From an uncultured Pleurocapsa sp. (GTDB lineage Bacteria > Cyanobacteriota > Cyanobacteriia > Cyanobacteriales > Xenococcaceae), in NCBI GenBank assembly GCA_937884735.1, contig CAKZYI010000619.1:1-28568 (forward strand): a stretch of DNA of 28,568 bases, read 5' to 3'. Positions 8,485-16,454 of this stretch are shown piece by piece; the first letter of the stretch is position 1; each line of letters opens with the position of its first letter. The notes beneath the pieces were generated by a model, which did no database searches, had not been told where the DNA came from, and saw only the letters and a list, made by a program, of their open reading frames with translations. The translations under genes and the position numbers were made by a program.

Positions 8485-8801
8485 TTGAGTTCGCTAATTA
8501 TTTTGTGGTGGGTGGCGCGCTCACCGAAAATTCGCTAGCGCGTCACACCAAATTAGGGCAAGGTAAAATTCTGTTTTAAATACCAAGTTGATTCTTTAGT
8601 ACAAGAATACGTAAATAACCATGCCATATATATTAATGTGCCTTGTCCGCTCTACAATTGTTCGCTGATAACCGACAATGGTTTCTTTTAATAGGTAAAA
8701 TTTGTTAACCTTTACTACAAATACATAAGCTCAGTGGTTGCGTCAATAAATAAGGGGGTGCGCCACTATTTTTTTACTTAAAAGCAATATTTATAAATAG
8801 C
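8485..8801 (+). other. gcvH-gcvP intergenic leader
   Basis: I see no gene in this 317-base gap. It must contain the gcvP promoter unless the two genes are cotranscribed. A weak 5-bp inverted repeat (AGTGG 8733-8737, CCACT 8763-8767) is followed by a run of T residues 30 bases before the gcvP start. It might act as a leader structure, but the stem is too short to call. I looked for a glycine riboswitch core and did not find one. Confidence 0.4.
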
Positions 8802-9383
8802 ATGGTCAATCTAAACGCAGCTATAGAATCCCAAACTTCAAATCATCAGGCAAATGGTGTTTATGGAAATTCTTCTCGGATAAACACTGTATCATTTGCC
8901 GATCGCCATATTGGAGTAGATGAGCAGCAAATACAACAGATGTTGCAAGTTTTAGGATTAACTAGTTTAGATGAACTAATTAATCAAACTGTTCCTCCTG
9001 CAATTCGTCTTCATCGAGGGTTAAAGTTACCCACAGCCCAAAGTGAGTCAGAAGCCTTAGAAAAATTAAAAGCGATCGCATCTCAAAATCAAATATATCG
9101 CTCTTTTATTGGTATGGGCTATCACAACTGTATAACTCCTCCTATAATTCTGCGTAATGTATTAGAAAATCCTGGCTGGTATACCTCCTACACTCCATAC
9201 CAGGCGGAAATAGCCCAGGGCAGACTAGAAGCCTTGCTTAATTTTCAAACCATGATTATTGAGCTAACAGGGCTAGAAATTGCCAATTCTTCCTTGCTGG
9301 ATGAAGGTACTGCTGCCGCAGAAGCAATGAGTATGAGTTATGGCTTGTGTAAAAGTAAAGCTAATGCCTTTGTTGTCGATTAG
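8802..9383 (+). CDS. gcvP: Glycine dehydrogenase (P protein), N-terminal fragment ended by an in-frame TAG
   Basis: This fragment covers residues 1-193 of GcvP, the PLP enzyme that decarboxylates glycine and loads the H protein. Recognisable blocks are FADRHIGVDEQQIQQMLQVL near residue 31, the SFIGMGYHNCITPPIILRNV block, and the GWYTSYTPYQAEIAQGRLEA block, then LTGLEIANSSLLDEGTAAAE. The frame stops at TAG 9381-9383 in the middle of a conserved strand. The same frame then continues without any shift into GCHPQSIEVI, the HPQ(T/S) motif of P proteins. A product ending here would lack the PLP lysine and be inactive. The interruption is a single nonsense codon, so a point mutation or a base-call error explains it best. 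Confidence 0.9.
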   Translation: MVNLNAAIESQTSNHQANGVYGNSSRINTVSFADRHIGVDEQQIQQMLQVLGLTSLDELINQTVPPAIRLHRGLKLPTAQSESEALEKLKAIASQNQIYRSFIGMGYHNCITPPIILRNVLENPGWYTSYTPYQAEIAQGRLEALLNFQTMIIELTGLEIANSSLLDEGTAAAEAMSMSYGLCKSKANAFVVD

Positions 9384-9425
9384 GGTTGCCATCCCCAATC
9401 CATAGAAGTCATTAGAACTCGTGCC

Positions 9426-11732
9426 TTGCCTTTAGGCATAGAGGTGATTGTGGCTGATTATGCAGAATTTGATTTCTCTAGCCCCATATTTGGTGCATTG
9501 TTACAGTATCCAAATACTGAAGGTACAATTCAAGACTACAGTCAGTTTATTGATCGCGTTCATGAAACCAAGGCTTTAGTCACCGTAGCAGCCGATCTTC
9601 TTAGTTTGGCATTATTAACGCCCCCTGGGGAATTTGGCGCAGATATTGCCGTAGGAAGCAGCCAGAGATTTGGTGTTCCTTTGGGCTATGGAGGACCTCA
9701 TGCTGCTTTCTTTGCTACCAAACAGAAATATCAAAGACAGGTACCAGGAAGAATTGTTGGAGTTTCCAAAGATGTACATGGTAAACCTGCGTTGCGTTTG
9801 GCACTGCAAACTAGAGAGCAGCATATTAGAAGGGAGAAAGCCACTAGCAATATATGTACCGCACAGGTTTTGTTGGCGGTAATTGCTTCGATGTATGGAG
9901 TGTATCACGGTGCAGCAGGAATAAAAGCGATCGCTTTGCGCGTTCATCAATTTACAGCAGCTCTAGCAGAAGGTCTAGAAGAATTAGGCTATAAAATTGC
10001 TTCTAATAGTTTTTTTGATACCATTCGAGTCGAAACAGGGAATAAGAATGCAGCAGACATAATTAAAATTGCTGCTGACAATCAAATTAATTTACGCTGG
10101 TTAGACAAAAATGCAGTCGGTATATCCCTCGACGAAACTATCACAGTTGGAGATCTGATCGATCTTTGGCAGATCTTTGCAGAGGATCGAGAATTGCCTT
10201 TTGATGTATCAAAGTTGCTTAACAGCCAGCCATCCAAAATCACTCAGCAACAACTACGCACGAGCGAATATTTAACCGACAAAGTATTCAATCGCTATCA
10301 TTCCGAAACCCAACTGCTACGCTATCTTCATTCTTTAGAAACCAAAGATTTGTCTTTGACTACTTCGATGATTCCTTTGGGTTCTTGTACCATGAAGCTA
10401 AATGCTACAGCAGAAATGATTCCCGTAACCTGGGCAGAATTTGGCAATATTCATCCTTTTGCTCCCTTAGACCAGGCTAAAGGCTATCAGCAGCTATTTA
10501 AAGAGCTAGAAGAGTGGCTAGGAGAAATTACAGGCTTTGCAGGCATCTCTTTACAACCCAATGCTGGTTCACAAGGAGAATATGCAGGACTACAGGTAAT
10601 TCGTCAATACCACCAGTCTCGAGGAGAATCTCACCGTCATATTTGCTTGATCCCAGAATCGGCACACGGAACAAACCCAGCCAGTGCGGTAATGTGTGGC
10701 ATGAAGGTAGTAGCAGTAAAATGCGATCGCGATGGCAATATCGATCTCCAAGACCTGCAAACCAAAGCAGAAAAGCATCAGGCTAATTTAGCCGCCTTAA
10801 TGGTGACTTATCCTTCTACTCACGGTGTATTTGAGGCAGAAATTAAAAGTATCTGTGCTATTGTCCATCAGTTCGGCGGTCAGGTATATATGGATGGGGC
10901 AAACATGAATGCTCAGGTAGGCTTATGTCGTCCTGGTGATTTTGGTGCAGATGTATGTCACCTCAATTTACACAAGACCTTTTGTATTCCTCATGGTGGT
11001 GGTGGTCCAGGGGTTGGTCCTATTGGCGTAATGCCCCATTTAGTGCCGTTTCTTCCTGCTACTCCCATAACGCCGAAAAACGCGAATCCAATTGGGGCTA
11101 TTTCTGCTGCACCCTGGGGCAGTGCTAGTATTTTGGTTATTTCTTGGATGTACATCGCCATGATGGGGTCAGAAGGGTTGAAAAAAGCGACGGAGGTGGC
11201 AATCCTCAACGCTAACTATATGGCAAAACGCCTCGAACCCTGTTACTCGGTCTTATTCAAAGGAGAATCTGGTTTTGTCGCCCACGAATGTATCATTGAT
11301 TTGCGTCCCCTAAAAAAAGAAGCCAGGGTAGAAGTAGATGATGTAGCCAAACGATTGATGGACTTTGGTTTTCATGCCCCTACTGTATCTTGGCCTGTTA
11401 TTGGTACTGTGATGATCGAGCCGACAGAGAGCGAATCCAAGGAACAGCTAGACCGCTATTGTGACGCGATGATCGCTATTTACAATGAAGCAAAAGCGAT
11501 CGCTAACCAGTCTATAGATCCTGCTGACAATCCTTTGAAAAATGCACCCCATACCGCCGAATCTTTGATTTGTGGAGAATGGTTACATCCTTATACCCGC
11601 GAACAGGCAGCCTACCCTGCACCCTGGACAAAGGAACACAAATTCTGGACATCTGTAGGCAGAATTAATAATGCCTATGGCGATCGCAATTTAGTTTGCT
11701 CTTGTGAGGGGATGGAAGCTTATAAAGAGTAA
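9426..11732 (+). CDS. gcvP: Glycine dehydrogenase (P protein), remainder downstream of the TAG
   Basis: This is the larger part of GcvP in the same frame as the fragment at 8802-9383. Homology actually begins right after the TAG, at 9384; the listed start at 9426 is just the first possible TTG and has no credible ribosome-binding site. Visible blocks include GADIAVGSSQRFGVPLGYGG, TSNICTAQVLLAVIASMYGV, TSMIPLGSCTMKLNATAEM, and the PLP-lysine region HLNLHKTFCIPHGGGGPG with K725 in full-length numbering, followed by the C-terminal NAYGDRNLVCSCEGMEAY. With the TAG read as sense the protein would be 976 residues, the normal bacterial/plant length. No other damage is visible over 780 codons, which suggests the interruption is recent or artefactual. 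Confidence 0.92.
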   Translation: MPLGIEVIVADYAEFDFSSPIFGALLQYPNTEGTIQDYSQFIDRVHETKALVTVAADLLSLALLTPPGEFGADIAVGSSQRFGVPLGYGGPHAAFFATKQKYQRQVPGRIVGVSKDVHGKPALRLALQTREQHIRREKATSNICTAQVLLAVIASMYGVYHGAAGIKAIALRVHQFTAALAEGLEELGYKIASNSFFDTIRVETGNKNAADIIKIAADNQINLRWLDKNAVGISLDETITVGDLIDLWQIFAEDRELPFDVSKLLNSQPSKITQQQLRTSEYLTDKVFNRYHSETQLLRYLHSLETKDLSLTTSMIPLGSCTMKLNATAEMIPVTWAEFGNIHPFAPLDQAKGYQQLFKELEEWLGEITGFAGISLQPNAGSQGEYAGLQVIRQYHQSRGESHRHICLIPESAHGTNPASAVMCGMKVVAVKCDRDGNIDLQDLQTKAEKHQANLAALMVTYPSTHGVFEAEIKSICAIVHQFGGQVYMDGANMNAQVGLCRPGDFGADVCHLNLHKTFCIPHGGGGPGVGPIGVMPHLVPFLPATPITPKNANPIGAISAAPWGSASILVISWMYIAMMGSEGLKKATEVAILNANYMAKRLEPCYSVLFKGESGFVAHECIIDLRPLKKEARVEVDDVAKRLMDFGFHAPTVSWPVIGTVMIEPTESESKEQLDRYCDAMIAIYNEAKAIANQSIDPADNPLKNAPHTAESLICGEWLHPYTREQAAYPAPWTKEHKFWTSVGRINNAYGDRNLVCSCEGMEAYKE

Positions 11733-11813
11733 TTGAGATAGATAGAAAAGTAGAGAGGAAAAAAGTATATGTATATGCTGACCTCTCTACAACAAACGAA
11801 CCTGCTTTAATCT

Positions 11814-13115
11814 TTAAAGGCGATTTTGAAAATAAAGACAATAGAGTTGACAGCTACAGACAGCCTCGTCTTCAATCACTTTAATCAAACCAATGCTTTC
11901 TAACTTATAGGCAGCAATGGTAGGTATTTTTACAGGGCGATCGCTAGAAACCACATCTTTATAAAAACCAGCTAATTCAGGATATTGTTGCAGAGTTACC
12001 AAATGTCGCTGCAAATAGCTTCGATAGATACCCGAAGATGTGGGGGCAAGGGTAAGTAATTCTTCAAAAGTCATTGGTTGGGTTGACAAAGCATAAAACG
12101 CTAACCGAATTAAATAAGGAAAGCCACCGACCATATTCATCAAAGATTTTAAACTTTGCTCTAAATCATCTACCTCCAATTGAAATCGATAACGATTTGC
12201 CAGATCTTTGACCTGATCGAAATTAAATTCAGGTATGGTAATCGACATACCTACATTAAAAGGAGACTGATTAATATCTAGTGGGACATAAATATCAGTA
12301 GAATGAACCACCACCAGCCTCAAATTTTGCCAAATTGAGAAGTTATTAGCTTCTTCGTGCCAAAATCGCAGTAAAGGTAAGAATTCTTTTGCTATTTCTG
12401 GATACTCAAATAAATGGTTGACTTCATCGAGAGCTAAAACCAAAGGTTCGGATATTTGTTCTAAAATATGCCCTTGGAAATAAGCACTACAGCTTACTTT
12501 ACTACCCAAATCTTCATCCCAGTATTCATTCAACTGAGATTCAATACCCAACTGGAAGGTAATGTTTGTCATCAACCAGCGCAAGAACTTAGTTAAATCC
12601 GATAGTACGGGGGCTTCTGCTAACTGCAAATTTAGCATTACTGTACGATATTTTTGGGTTCTGGCATGATTTAAAATGCGAATAGCTAAAGAAGTTTTGC
12701 CCATATTCTCAGGGGATTTAACTTTAATTAAAGCCCCTGGATTGAGAACTTCTTCATAAGTTAAGGCTTCTTCTTTTGGACGCTTTACATAAAAGTCAGA
12801 ATTGAGTGGAACTCTACCATTTGGCTGTTCTAAACCATAGCTGAAAAAGTTTTTCTCTTGACTTTGCTGTCTAAGAATAGATTGAAAGTTATTCTTGGTT
12901 ATTTTCTCTTCAAAAGCGTGAGAAAGAACATTCCAAAGGCGCGAACCTACGACCCTAATATAGTCTGGGTCATAACCAGAGTCCTGGGCAATTTTTTGAT
13001 ATGTTTTTCCTAACCAACATTCTTTCAAGATTAATTCTTGTAGTGTCGTAAGACGTTTAGGAGCTATGACCTTATCAACAATCGTCAAAGCTTGCTCAAT
13101 TCCTATAATTGCCAT
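11814..13115 (-). CDS. vMAP-type HTH plus AAA-like (STAND-type) ATPase
   Basis: This is a 433-residue signal-transduction NTPase of a kind widespread in cyanobacteria. Residues 1-80 form the N-terminal helical/HTH domain seen in vWA-MoxR-associated proteins (LTTLQELILKECWLGKTYQKI, then SGYDPDYIRVVGSRLW). The AAA-like domain follows, with a Walker A variant SPENMGKTS (K140, T141) and Walker B LVLALDE (D230, E231), then NHLFEYPE. The C-terminal part (about 330-433) is a small winged-helix-like region (MVGGFPYLIRLAFYAL; KIPTIAAYKLESIGLI). Relatives usually carry WD40, TPR, peptidase or other effectors after the ATPase; none is present here. It is probably a cytoplasmic regulator, with unknown ligand and partner. 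The start at 13115 gives the canonical N-terminus. Confidence 0.85.
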   Translation of the reverse strand: MAIIGIEQALTIVDKVIAPKRLTTLQELILKECWLGKTYQKIAQDSGYDPDYIRVVGSRLWNVLSHAFEEKITKNNFQSILRQQSQEKNFFSYGLEQPNGRVPLNSDFYVKRPKEEALTYEEVLNPGALIKVKSPENMGKTSLAIRILNHARTQKYRTVMLNLQLAEAPVLSDLTKFLRWLMTNITFQLGIESQLNEYWDEDLGSKVSCSAYFQGHILEQISEPLVLALDEVNHLFEYPEIAKEFLPLLRFWHEEANNFSIWQNLRLVVVHSTDIYVPLDINQSPFNVGMSITIPEFNFDQVKDLANRYRFQLEVDDLEQSLKSLMNMVGGFPYLIRLAFYALSTQPMTFEELLTLAPTSSGIYRSYLQRHLVTLQQYPELAGFYKDVVSSDRPVKIPTIAAYKLESIGLIKVIEDEAVCSCQLYCLYFQNRL

Positions 13116-13234
13116 GCTGAATGATTTTAGATGTATTATTATCTAGTGCTTATGAGAATATTCTTCAGGTCAATATAATTAACGTCAGTTCGGGTTAACA
13201 GAATTAGTTTGTTGGGGTAGCCATTAGCGCAGCC
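13116..13234. other. Spacer upstream of the ATPase gene
   Basis: This is the first part of a 576-base gap without genes (13116-13691). The stretch is AT-rich and should hold the promoter of the minus-strand ATPase gene; I cannot identify convincing boxes. The rest of the gap contains the hairpin island (13235-13452), a terminator (13498-13525) and about 165 AT-rich bases in which I see nothing. Confidence 0.4.
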
Positions 13235-13452
13235 AAGTCGCATAGCGACTTCGACAAGCTGACGACGGTCGTCGTCCCAGAACAAAGTTCTGGCAGCACG
13301 TGCGCGTGCTGGGCGGAACTCTCCAGAGTTCGGCTGCCGACTTCGCTTCGCGAAGGCAGAGCCTGGAGGCTCTCGCCGAGCATCTGTGATGCTCCCAGAG
13401 CAAAGCTCTGGACAGAACAAAGTTCTGTGCTGTCGGAACGTCGGAGACGTTC
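13235..13452. repeat. Island of eleven consecutive short perfect hairpins
   Basis: Over 218 bases, eleven independent inverted repeats follow one another almost without spacers. They lie at 13235-13251, 13261-13273, 13277-13293, 13294-13311, 13316-13331, 13341-13355, 13358-13373, 13378-13394, 13395-13411, 13412-13428 and 13436-13452. Arms are 6-7 bp with loops of 1-4 bases. Three units share an AAA loop: CCAGAAC/GTTCTGG, CCAGAGC/GCTCTGG and ACAGAAC/GTTCTGT. They differ only by paired changes that keep the stem. The island is more GC-rich than its surroundings. The minus-strand reading frame crossing it (13139-13420) shows no protein-like features. Confidence 0.85.
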
Positions 13453-13497
13453 GCTCTACGCGATTGCTTTTAAAAGATTATTCAATCTCCTAAATCT

Positions 13498-13525
13498 AAA
13501 AACTACCTTGAATAAGGTAGTTTTT
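13498..13525. terminator. Bidirectional hairpin terminator
   Basis: A perfect 12-bp stem AAAAACTACCTT / AAGGTAGTTTTT with a GAAT loop is flanked by A and T runs, so it would terminate in both directions. It lies 167 bases downstream of the alpha/beta hydrolase gene on the minus strand, which it probably terminates. It also separates that gene from the hairpin island. Confidence 0.75.
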
Positions 13526-13691
13526 GAGTCGTTTGTGTAGTAAGGCTTTAAGCTTCCACGCGAAATGACGTTAATTACTTTTTGTAATTTAAAAGAATAT
13601 ATTGTAGTAGACAGTTTACAGCTGTTTCTTATATTTGTTTGTTTCAGTTATGTCTATACAGTAAATATAATAGTCAAATTATTTAATTGAA

Positions 13692-14573
13692 TCAGATTAC
13701 ATCAAAATCGATGTGCTTTTTTAAAATTTTTGTGATTATCAAGCTCACTTCTTCACTTGCCTCTACCATGCCCAAATGACCGCAGTTAGGAATCTGAAAA
13801 ACATTGCTGTCTTGAGAAGAGAAAAGATTGTGAAAGCTAGCCAAATAGTTGACATACTTCAATTCCATTACTTTGTCTTTTTCTCCAGCAATAAAATAAG
13901 CTGGTTGACTTAGCTGGGACACTAATTGAGGTAATAAATGTACTTCTGCTTCGGTTGACGATTCTAACAATGCTCCCAAGGCAGCTTCTTCATTAGCTTG
14001 AATAAAATCGATGACTCTTTGACGACCCCATTTTAAGTCTAAAGGGCGTGCTACCATCATGCGAGAAAATAATATGCTCAAAAAAGGAACGTAGCGCAAC
14101 CATTCTGGGCGAAACTTAACCAATTGTTTTCCTGCATTGCGAAAACGTTCAAATTCTTCTTTTAGATATATTCCTCCTCCAGCGTTGAGACAGATAACAC
14201 CCCGAACAATCTTAGGAGAAATATTAGCAGCCCACAAAGCGACACTACCACCCAGAGAAAGTCCTACAACCCAAGCTCTTTCAATATTTATATTTTGTAG
14301 TAAACCCTCCAAATCTCTGGCATAGGCAGTTAAACCATAATCTTGCGAAGCTACTGAATTATTGCAAGCGATGATTTTTGAAGAGTCGCCAAAACCTCTA
14401 GCATCATATATTAAGCACTGATATTGTGACTGCAAGATTTGCACTATGGGCTGCCAATAGTGACGGCTCAATAGCCACCCATGAACAAATACCAACACAG
14501 GAAGCTTGGAGTTGGCTACAGAAGGGGTTAGCTCATAATAGTGAGGTATTTCCAATACGTTAGTAGATGGCAT
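13692..14573 (-). CDS. Alpha/beta hydrolase
   Basis: This is a 293-residue alpha/beta-hydrolase-fold enzyme. The oxyanion-hole segment is VFVHGWLLS (29-36), followed by YDARGFGDSS (56-65). The nucleophile elbow is GLSLGGS with S106, the acid is D233 in AGEKDKVM, and the catalytic histidine is H266 in NCGHLGM, so the full Ser-Asp-His triad is present. A helical cap region (about 134-200) lies between strands. No signal peptide is visible, so it is probably cytoplasmic. The family includes esterases, haloalkane and epoxide hydrolases and acyltransferase-like enzymes; the nucleophile is Ser rather than Asp, which excludes dehalogenases. The substrate is unknown. The gene is divergent from the GNAT gene at 14822 with a 248-base shared promoter region. 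Confidence 0.88.
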   Translation of the reverse strand: MPSTNVLEIPHYYELTPSVANSKLPVLVFVHGWLLSRHYWQPIVQILQSQYQCLIYDARGFGDSSKIIACNNSVASQDYGLTAYARDLEGLLQNINIERAWVVGLSLGGSVALWAANISPKIVRGVICLNAGGGIYLKEEFERFRNAGKQLVKFRPEWLRYVPFLSILFSRMMVARPLDLKWGRQRVIDFIQANEEAALGALLESSTEAEVHLLPQLVSQLSQPAYFIAGEKDKVMELKYVNYLASFHNLFSSQDSNVFQIPNCGHLGMVEASEEVSLIITKILKKHIDFDVI

Positions 14574-14821
14574 TTTTTTATCGTATCATTATCTCCTTTG
14601 AGGTTTCTACTACCTAACTTATTGTGTCAATTGCCAGCTAAGAATTGCAAATGTCAGCACAATTTCATAATGAACCGTAACCTTTCTGTAGTCAAAATTT
14701 TGGGTAATATATTTCAATTGGATTTTGGGCAATATGTTTTTGGGTCTGAAAATAGACTAATATAACTAAGATATAGAAAAATATCACATTTAAAATTACC
14801 AATTAATCAAGCCATAACCGC

Positions 14822-15349
14822 ATGGTGTTTTGGAAAAAACTATTCAGCAATTCAGACGCAGTAGCAACATCAGAAACTACTGGATACATCGACAGCGAAC
14901 TACCAAATTCAGACAGCGATAATGAAGATCAAACTCAAATATTGTTCAGCACGGATAGGGAATTAGATCTGTACGAACTTGAGGAACTTTGCGATCGCGT
15001 TGGTTGGGCTCGCCGTCCGCTTCGGAAGGTCAAGAAAGCTATCGCTCACAGTTTTCTGGTGGTTTCTATGTGGGAAGTCAAAAACAAGAAACGCCGCTTG
15101 ATTGGTTTTGCTCGCGCTACCTCAGACCATGCTTTTAATGCAACTATTTGGGACGTTGTAGTAGACCCTAATTTTCAAGGAAGGGGTTTGGGCAAAGCGA
15201 TGATGAAATATACGATTACTCAACTGCGTAGTGAGGATATCAGCAACATTACTCTCTTTGCCGATCCTCAAGTAGTTAATTTTTATCAAAGACTAGGCTT
15301 TATTCTCGATCCTGAAGGGATCAAAGGGATGTTTTGGTATCCAGACTAG
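14822..15349 (+). CDS. GNAT-family N-acetyltransferase
   Basis: This 175-residue protein has a short acidic, probably disordered N-terminus (about 10-45) and then a complete GNAT fold. Motif A is IWDVVVDPNFQGRGLGKAMM, with the acetyl-CoA pyrophosphate loop QGRGLGKA at 119-126, and motif B includes Y155 in FYQRLGF. It resembles the conserved cyanobacterial/chloroplast GNATs; plant relatives acetylate thylakoid proteins and affect state transitions. A role in protein or metabolite acetylation is an inference. The start MVFWKKLFS is typical for this group. The natural TAG stop at 15347-15349, after FWYPD, shows that TAG is used as a stop codon in this genome. Purine-rich heptamer repeats follow immediately. 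Confidence 0.85.
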   Translation: MVFWKKLFSNSDAVATSETTGYIDSELPNSDSDNEDQTQILFSTDRELDLYELEELCDRVGWARRPLRKVKKAIAHSFLVVSMWEVKNKKRRLIGFARATSDHAFNATIWDVVVDPNFQGRGLGKAMMKYTITQLRSEDISNITLFADPQVVNFYQRLGFILDPEGIKGMFWYPD

Positions 15350-15372
15350 GGAAGGGATGAGGGATAAGGAGC

Positions 15373-15400
15373 GAGGAACGAGGAATGAGGAACGAGGAAG
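15373..15400 (+). repeat. Tandem heptamer repeat (GAGGAAC type)
   Basis: Four direct heptamers, GAGGAAC, GAGGAAT, GAGGAAC and GAGGAAG, lie within a purine-only stretch between the GNAT and SDR genes. This is the short tandemly repeated repetitive type common between cyanobacterial genes. A related stretch in reverse orientation occurs near 28469-28498. Confidence 0.75.
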
Positions 15401-15507
15401 AAGTGAAGAAGGAAAAATATAATATTGTTGATATATAACTATTGACAGTTAGATGCAGATCTTAGTTGCGTTAAGATACGTAACAAAGTAGCGAATTGAT
15501 TGAGAAC

Positions 15508-16290
15508 ATGAAAACAGCTTTGGTTACTGGAGCATCTGCGGGGATTGGTGCGGAATTTGCCACAGAATTGGCAAAGAGAAACTATAATTTGGTCTTGGTA
15601 GCGCGATCGCAAGATAAGCTAGAGCAGATTGCTTTGAAGCTAGCTAGCAAATACAAAGTCAAAGCGGAAGTCATTGCTCAAGACTTAACCGAGGAATCGG
15701 CAGGACAAAAAGTATTTGATGCGGTTCAAGCCCAGGGAATTATTGTCGATTTGTTGATCAACAATGCAGGTTTTGGCGATTATGGCACATTTGCAGACCG
15801 CCCTTTAAGCAAGCAGATGGCAATGGTTCAGCTAAATATTGCTGTAGTCGTTGAATTGACAGGATTATTTTTACCACTAATGCAACAAAGAAGAAATGGA
15901 GCGATTATCAATATCTCTTCTATTGCAGGCTTTCAACCTATTCCCTATATGTCAGTTTATGCAGCTAGCAAGGCTTTCATATTAAACTTTAGCGAAGCAC
16001 TGTGGGCAGAAAACAAAGATAATGGCGTTAATATATTAGTATCTTGTCCAGGCCCTACTGAATCTCAATTTTACGATCGCGCTGATTTTCCTGATTCGGC
16101 TACAGGCTTAAACAGCACGACTATGGCAACCGCGGAAAAAGTCGTCAAAGAAACACTGGAAGCCTTAGATAATAAACAGTCTACTGTTGTAGCAGGAGGC
16201 TTTGCCAATCAAATTATTGCTAATTTACCAAGAATAGTTCCCAGAGACTTGTTGGTTAACGTAGTTGGAAAACAGTTTAAAAATATATAA
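15508..16290 (+). CDS. SDR-family short-chain dehydrogenase/reductase
   Basis: This is a classical short-chain dehydrogenase/reductase of 260 residues. Numbering from the ATG at 15508, the cofactor loop TGASAGIG is at 7-14, VARSQDK is at 31-37 (the arginine after the second strand suggests NADP(H)), NNAG is at 85-88, and the catalytic Ser is near 137-138 in NISSIAG with YxxxK as Y151 and K155. The loop SCPGPTESQFYDRADFP follows. The ATG at 15508 is preferred over the TTG at 15496 because it has GAG five bases upstream and gives the usual MKTALVTGAS start. The protein resembles the DltE/YqjQ-type subgroup that acts on varied ketones or alcohols. The substrate is unknown. Confidence 0.88.
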   Translation: MKTALVTGASAGIGAEFATELAKRNYNLVLVARSQDKLEQIALKLASKYKVKAEVIAQDLTEESAGQKVFDAVQAQGIIVDLLINNAGFGDYGTFADRPLSKQMAMVQLNIAVVVELTGLFLPLMQQRRNGAIINISSIAGFQPIPYMSVYAASKAFILNFSEALWAENKDNGVNILVSCPGPTESQFYDRADFPDSATGLNSTTMATAEKVVKETLEALDNKQSTVVAGGFANQIIANLPRIVPRDLLVNVVGKQFKNI

Positions 16291-16454
16291 GTAGGCGAAC
16301 GGAATTAAAAAGAGCGACCTCGCCTTATGTGTAGCGTCATCCTTTAGGAAAAATTATTTCGCCTGTCTACTTAGACATTTTGAGAAACGAAAAAATTGGG
16401 AGACAAACAGACAAGAAAAATTGAAACTGTTTATTAATAATTGGTAACTGAAAA

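Noticed and set aside
8485..8801. Glycine riboswitch before gcvP
   Set aside because: I could not find the conserved core or the paired aptamer helices; only a weak 5-bp stem with a T run is present.
9381..9383. TAG in gcvP as a recoded amino acid (for example pyrrolysine)
   Set aside because: TAG ends the GNAT gene at 15347-15349 in the expected place, no recoding machinery is seen, and P proteins do not carry a special residue there.
13139..13420. 93-codon minus-strand frame across the hairpin island
   Set aside because: Its translation is simply the hairpins read through; it is arginine/proline-rich, shows no domain-like features and has no ribosome-binding site.
15373..15400. CRISPR-like array
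   Set aside because: Units are contiguous heptamers without spacers, and no cas genes are in the window; the hairpin island also lacks a constant repeat.
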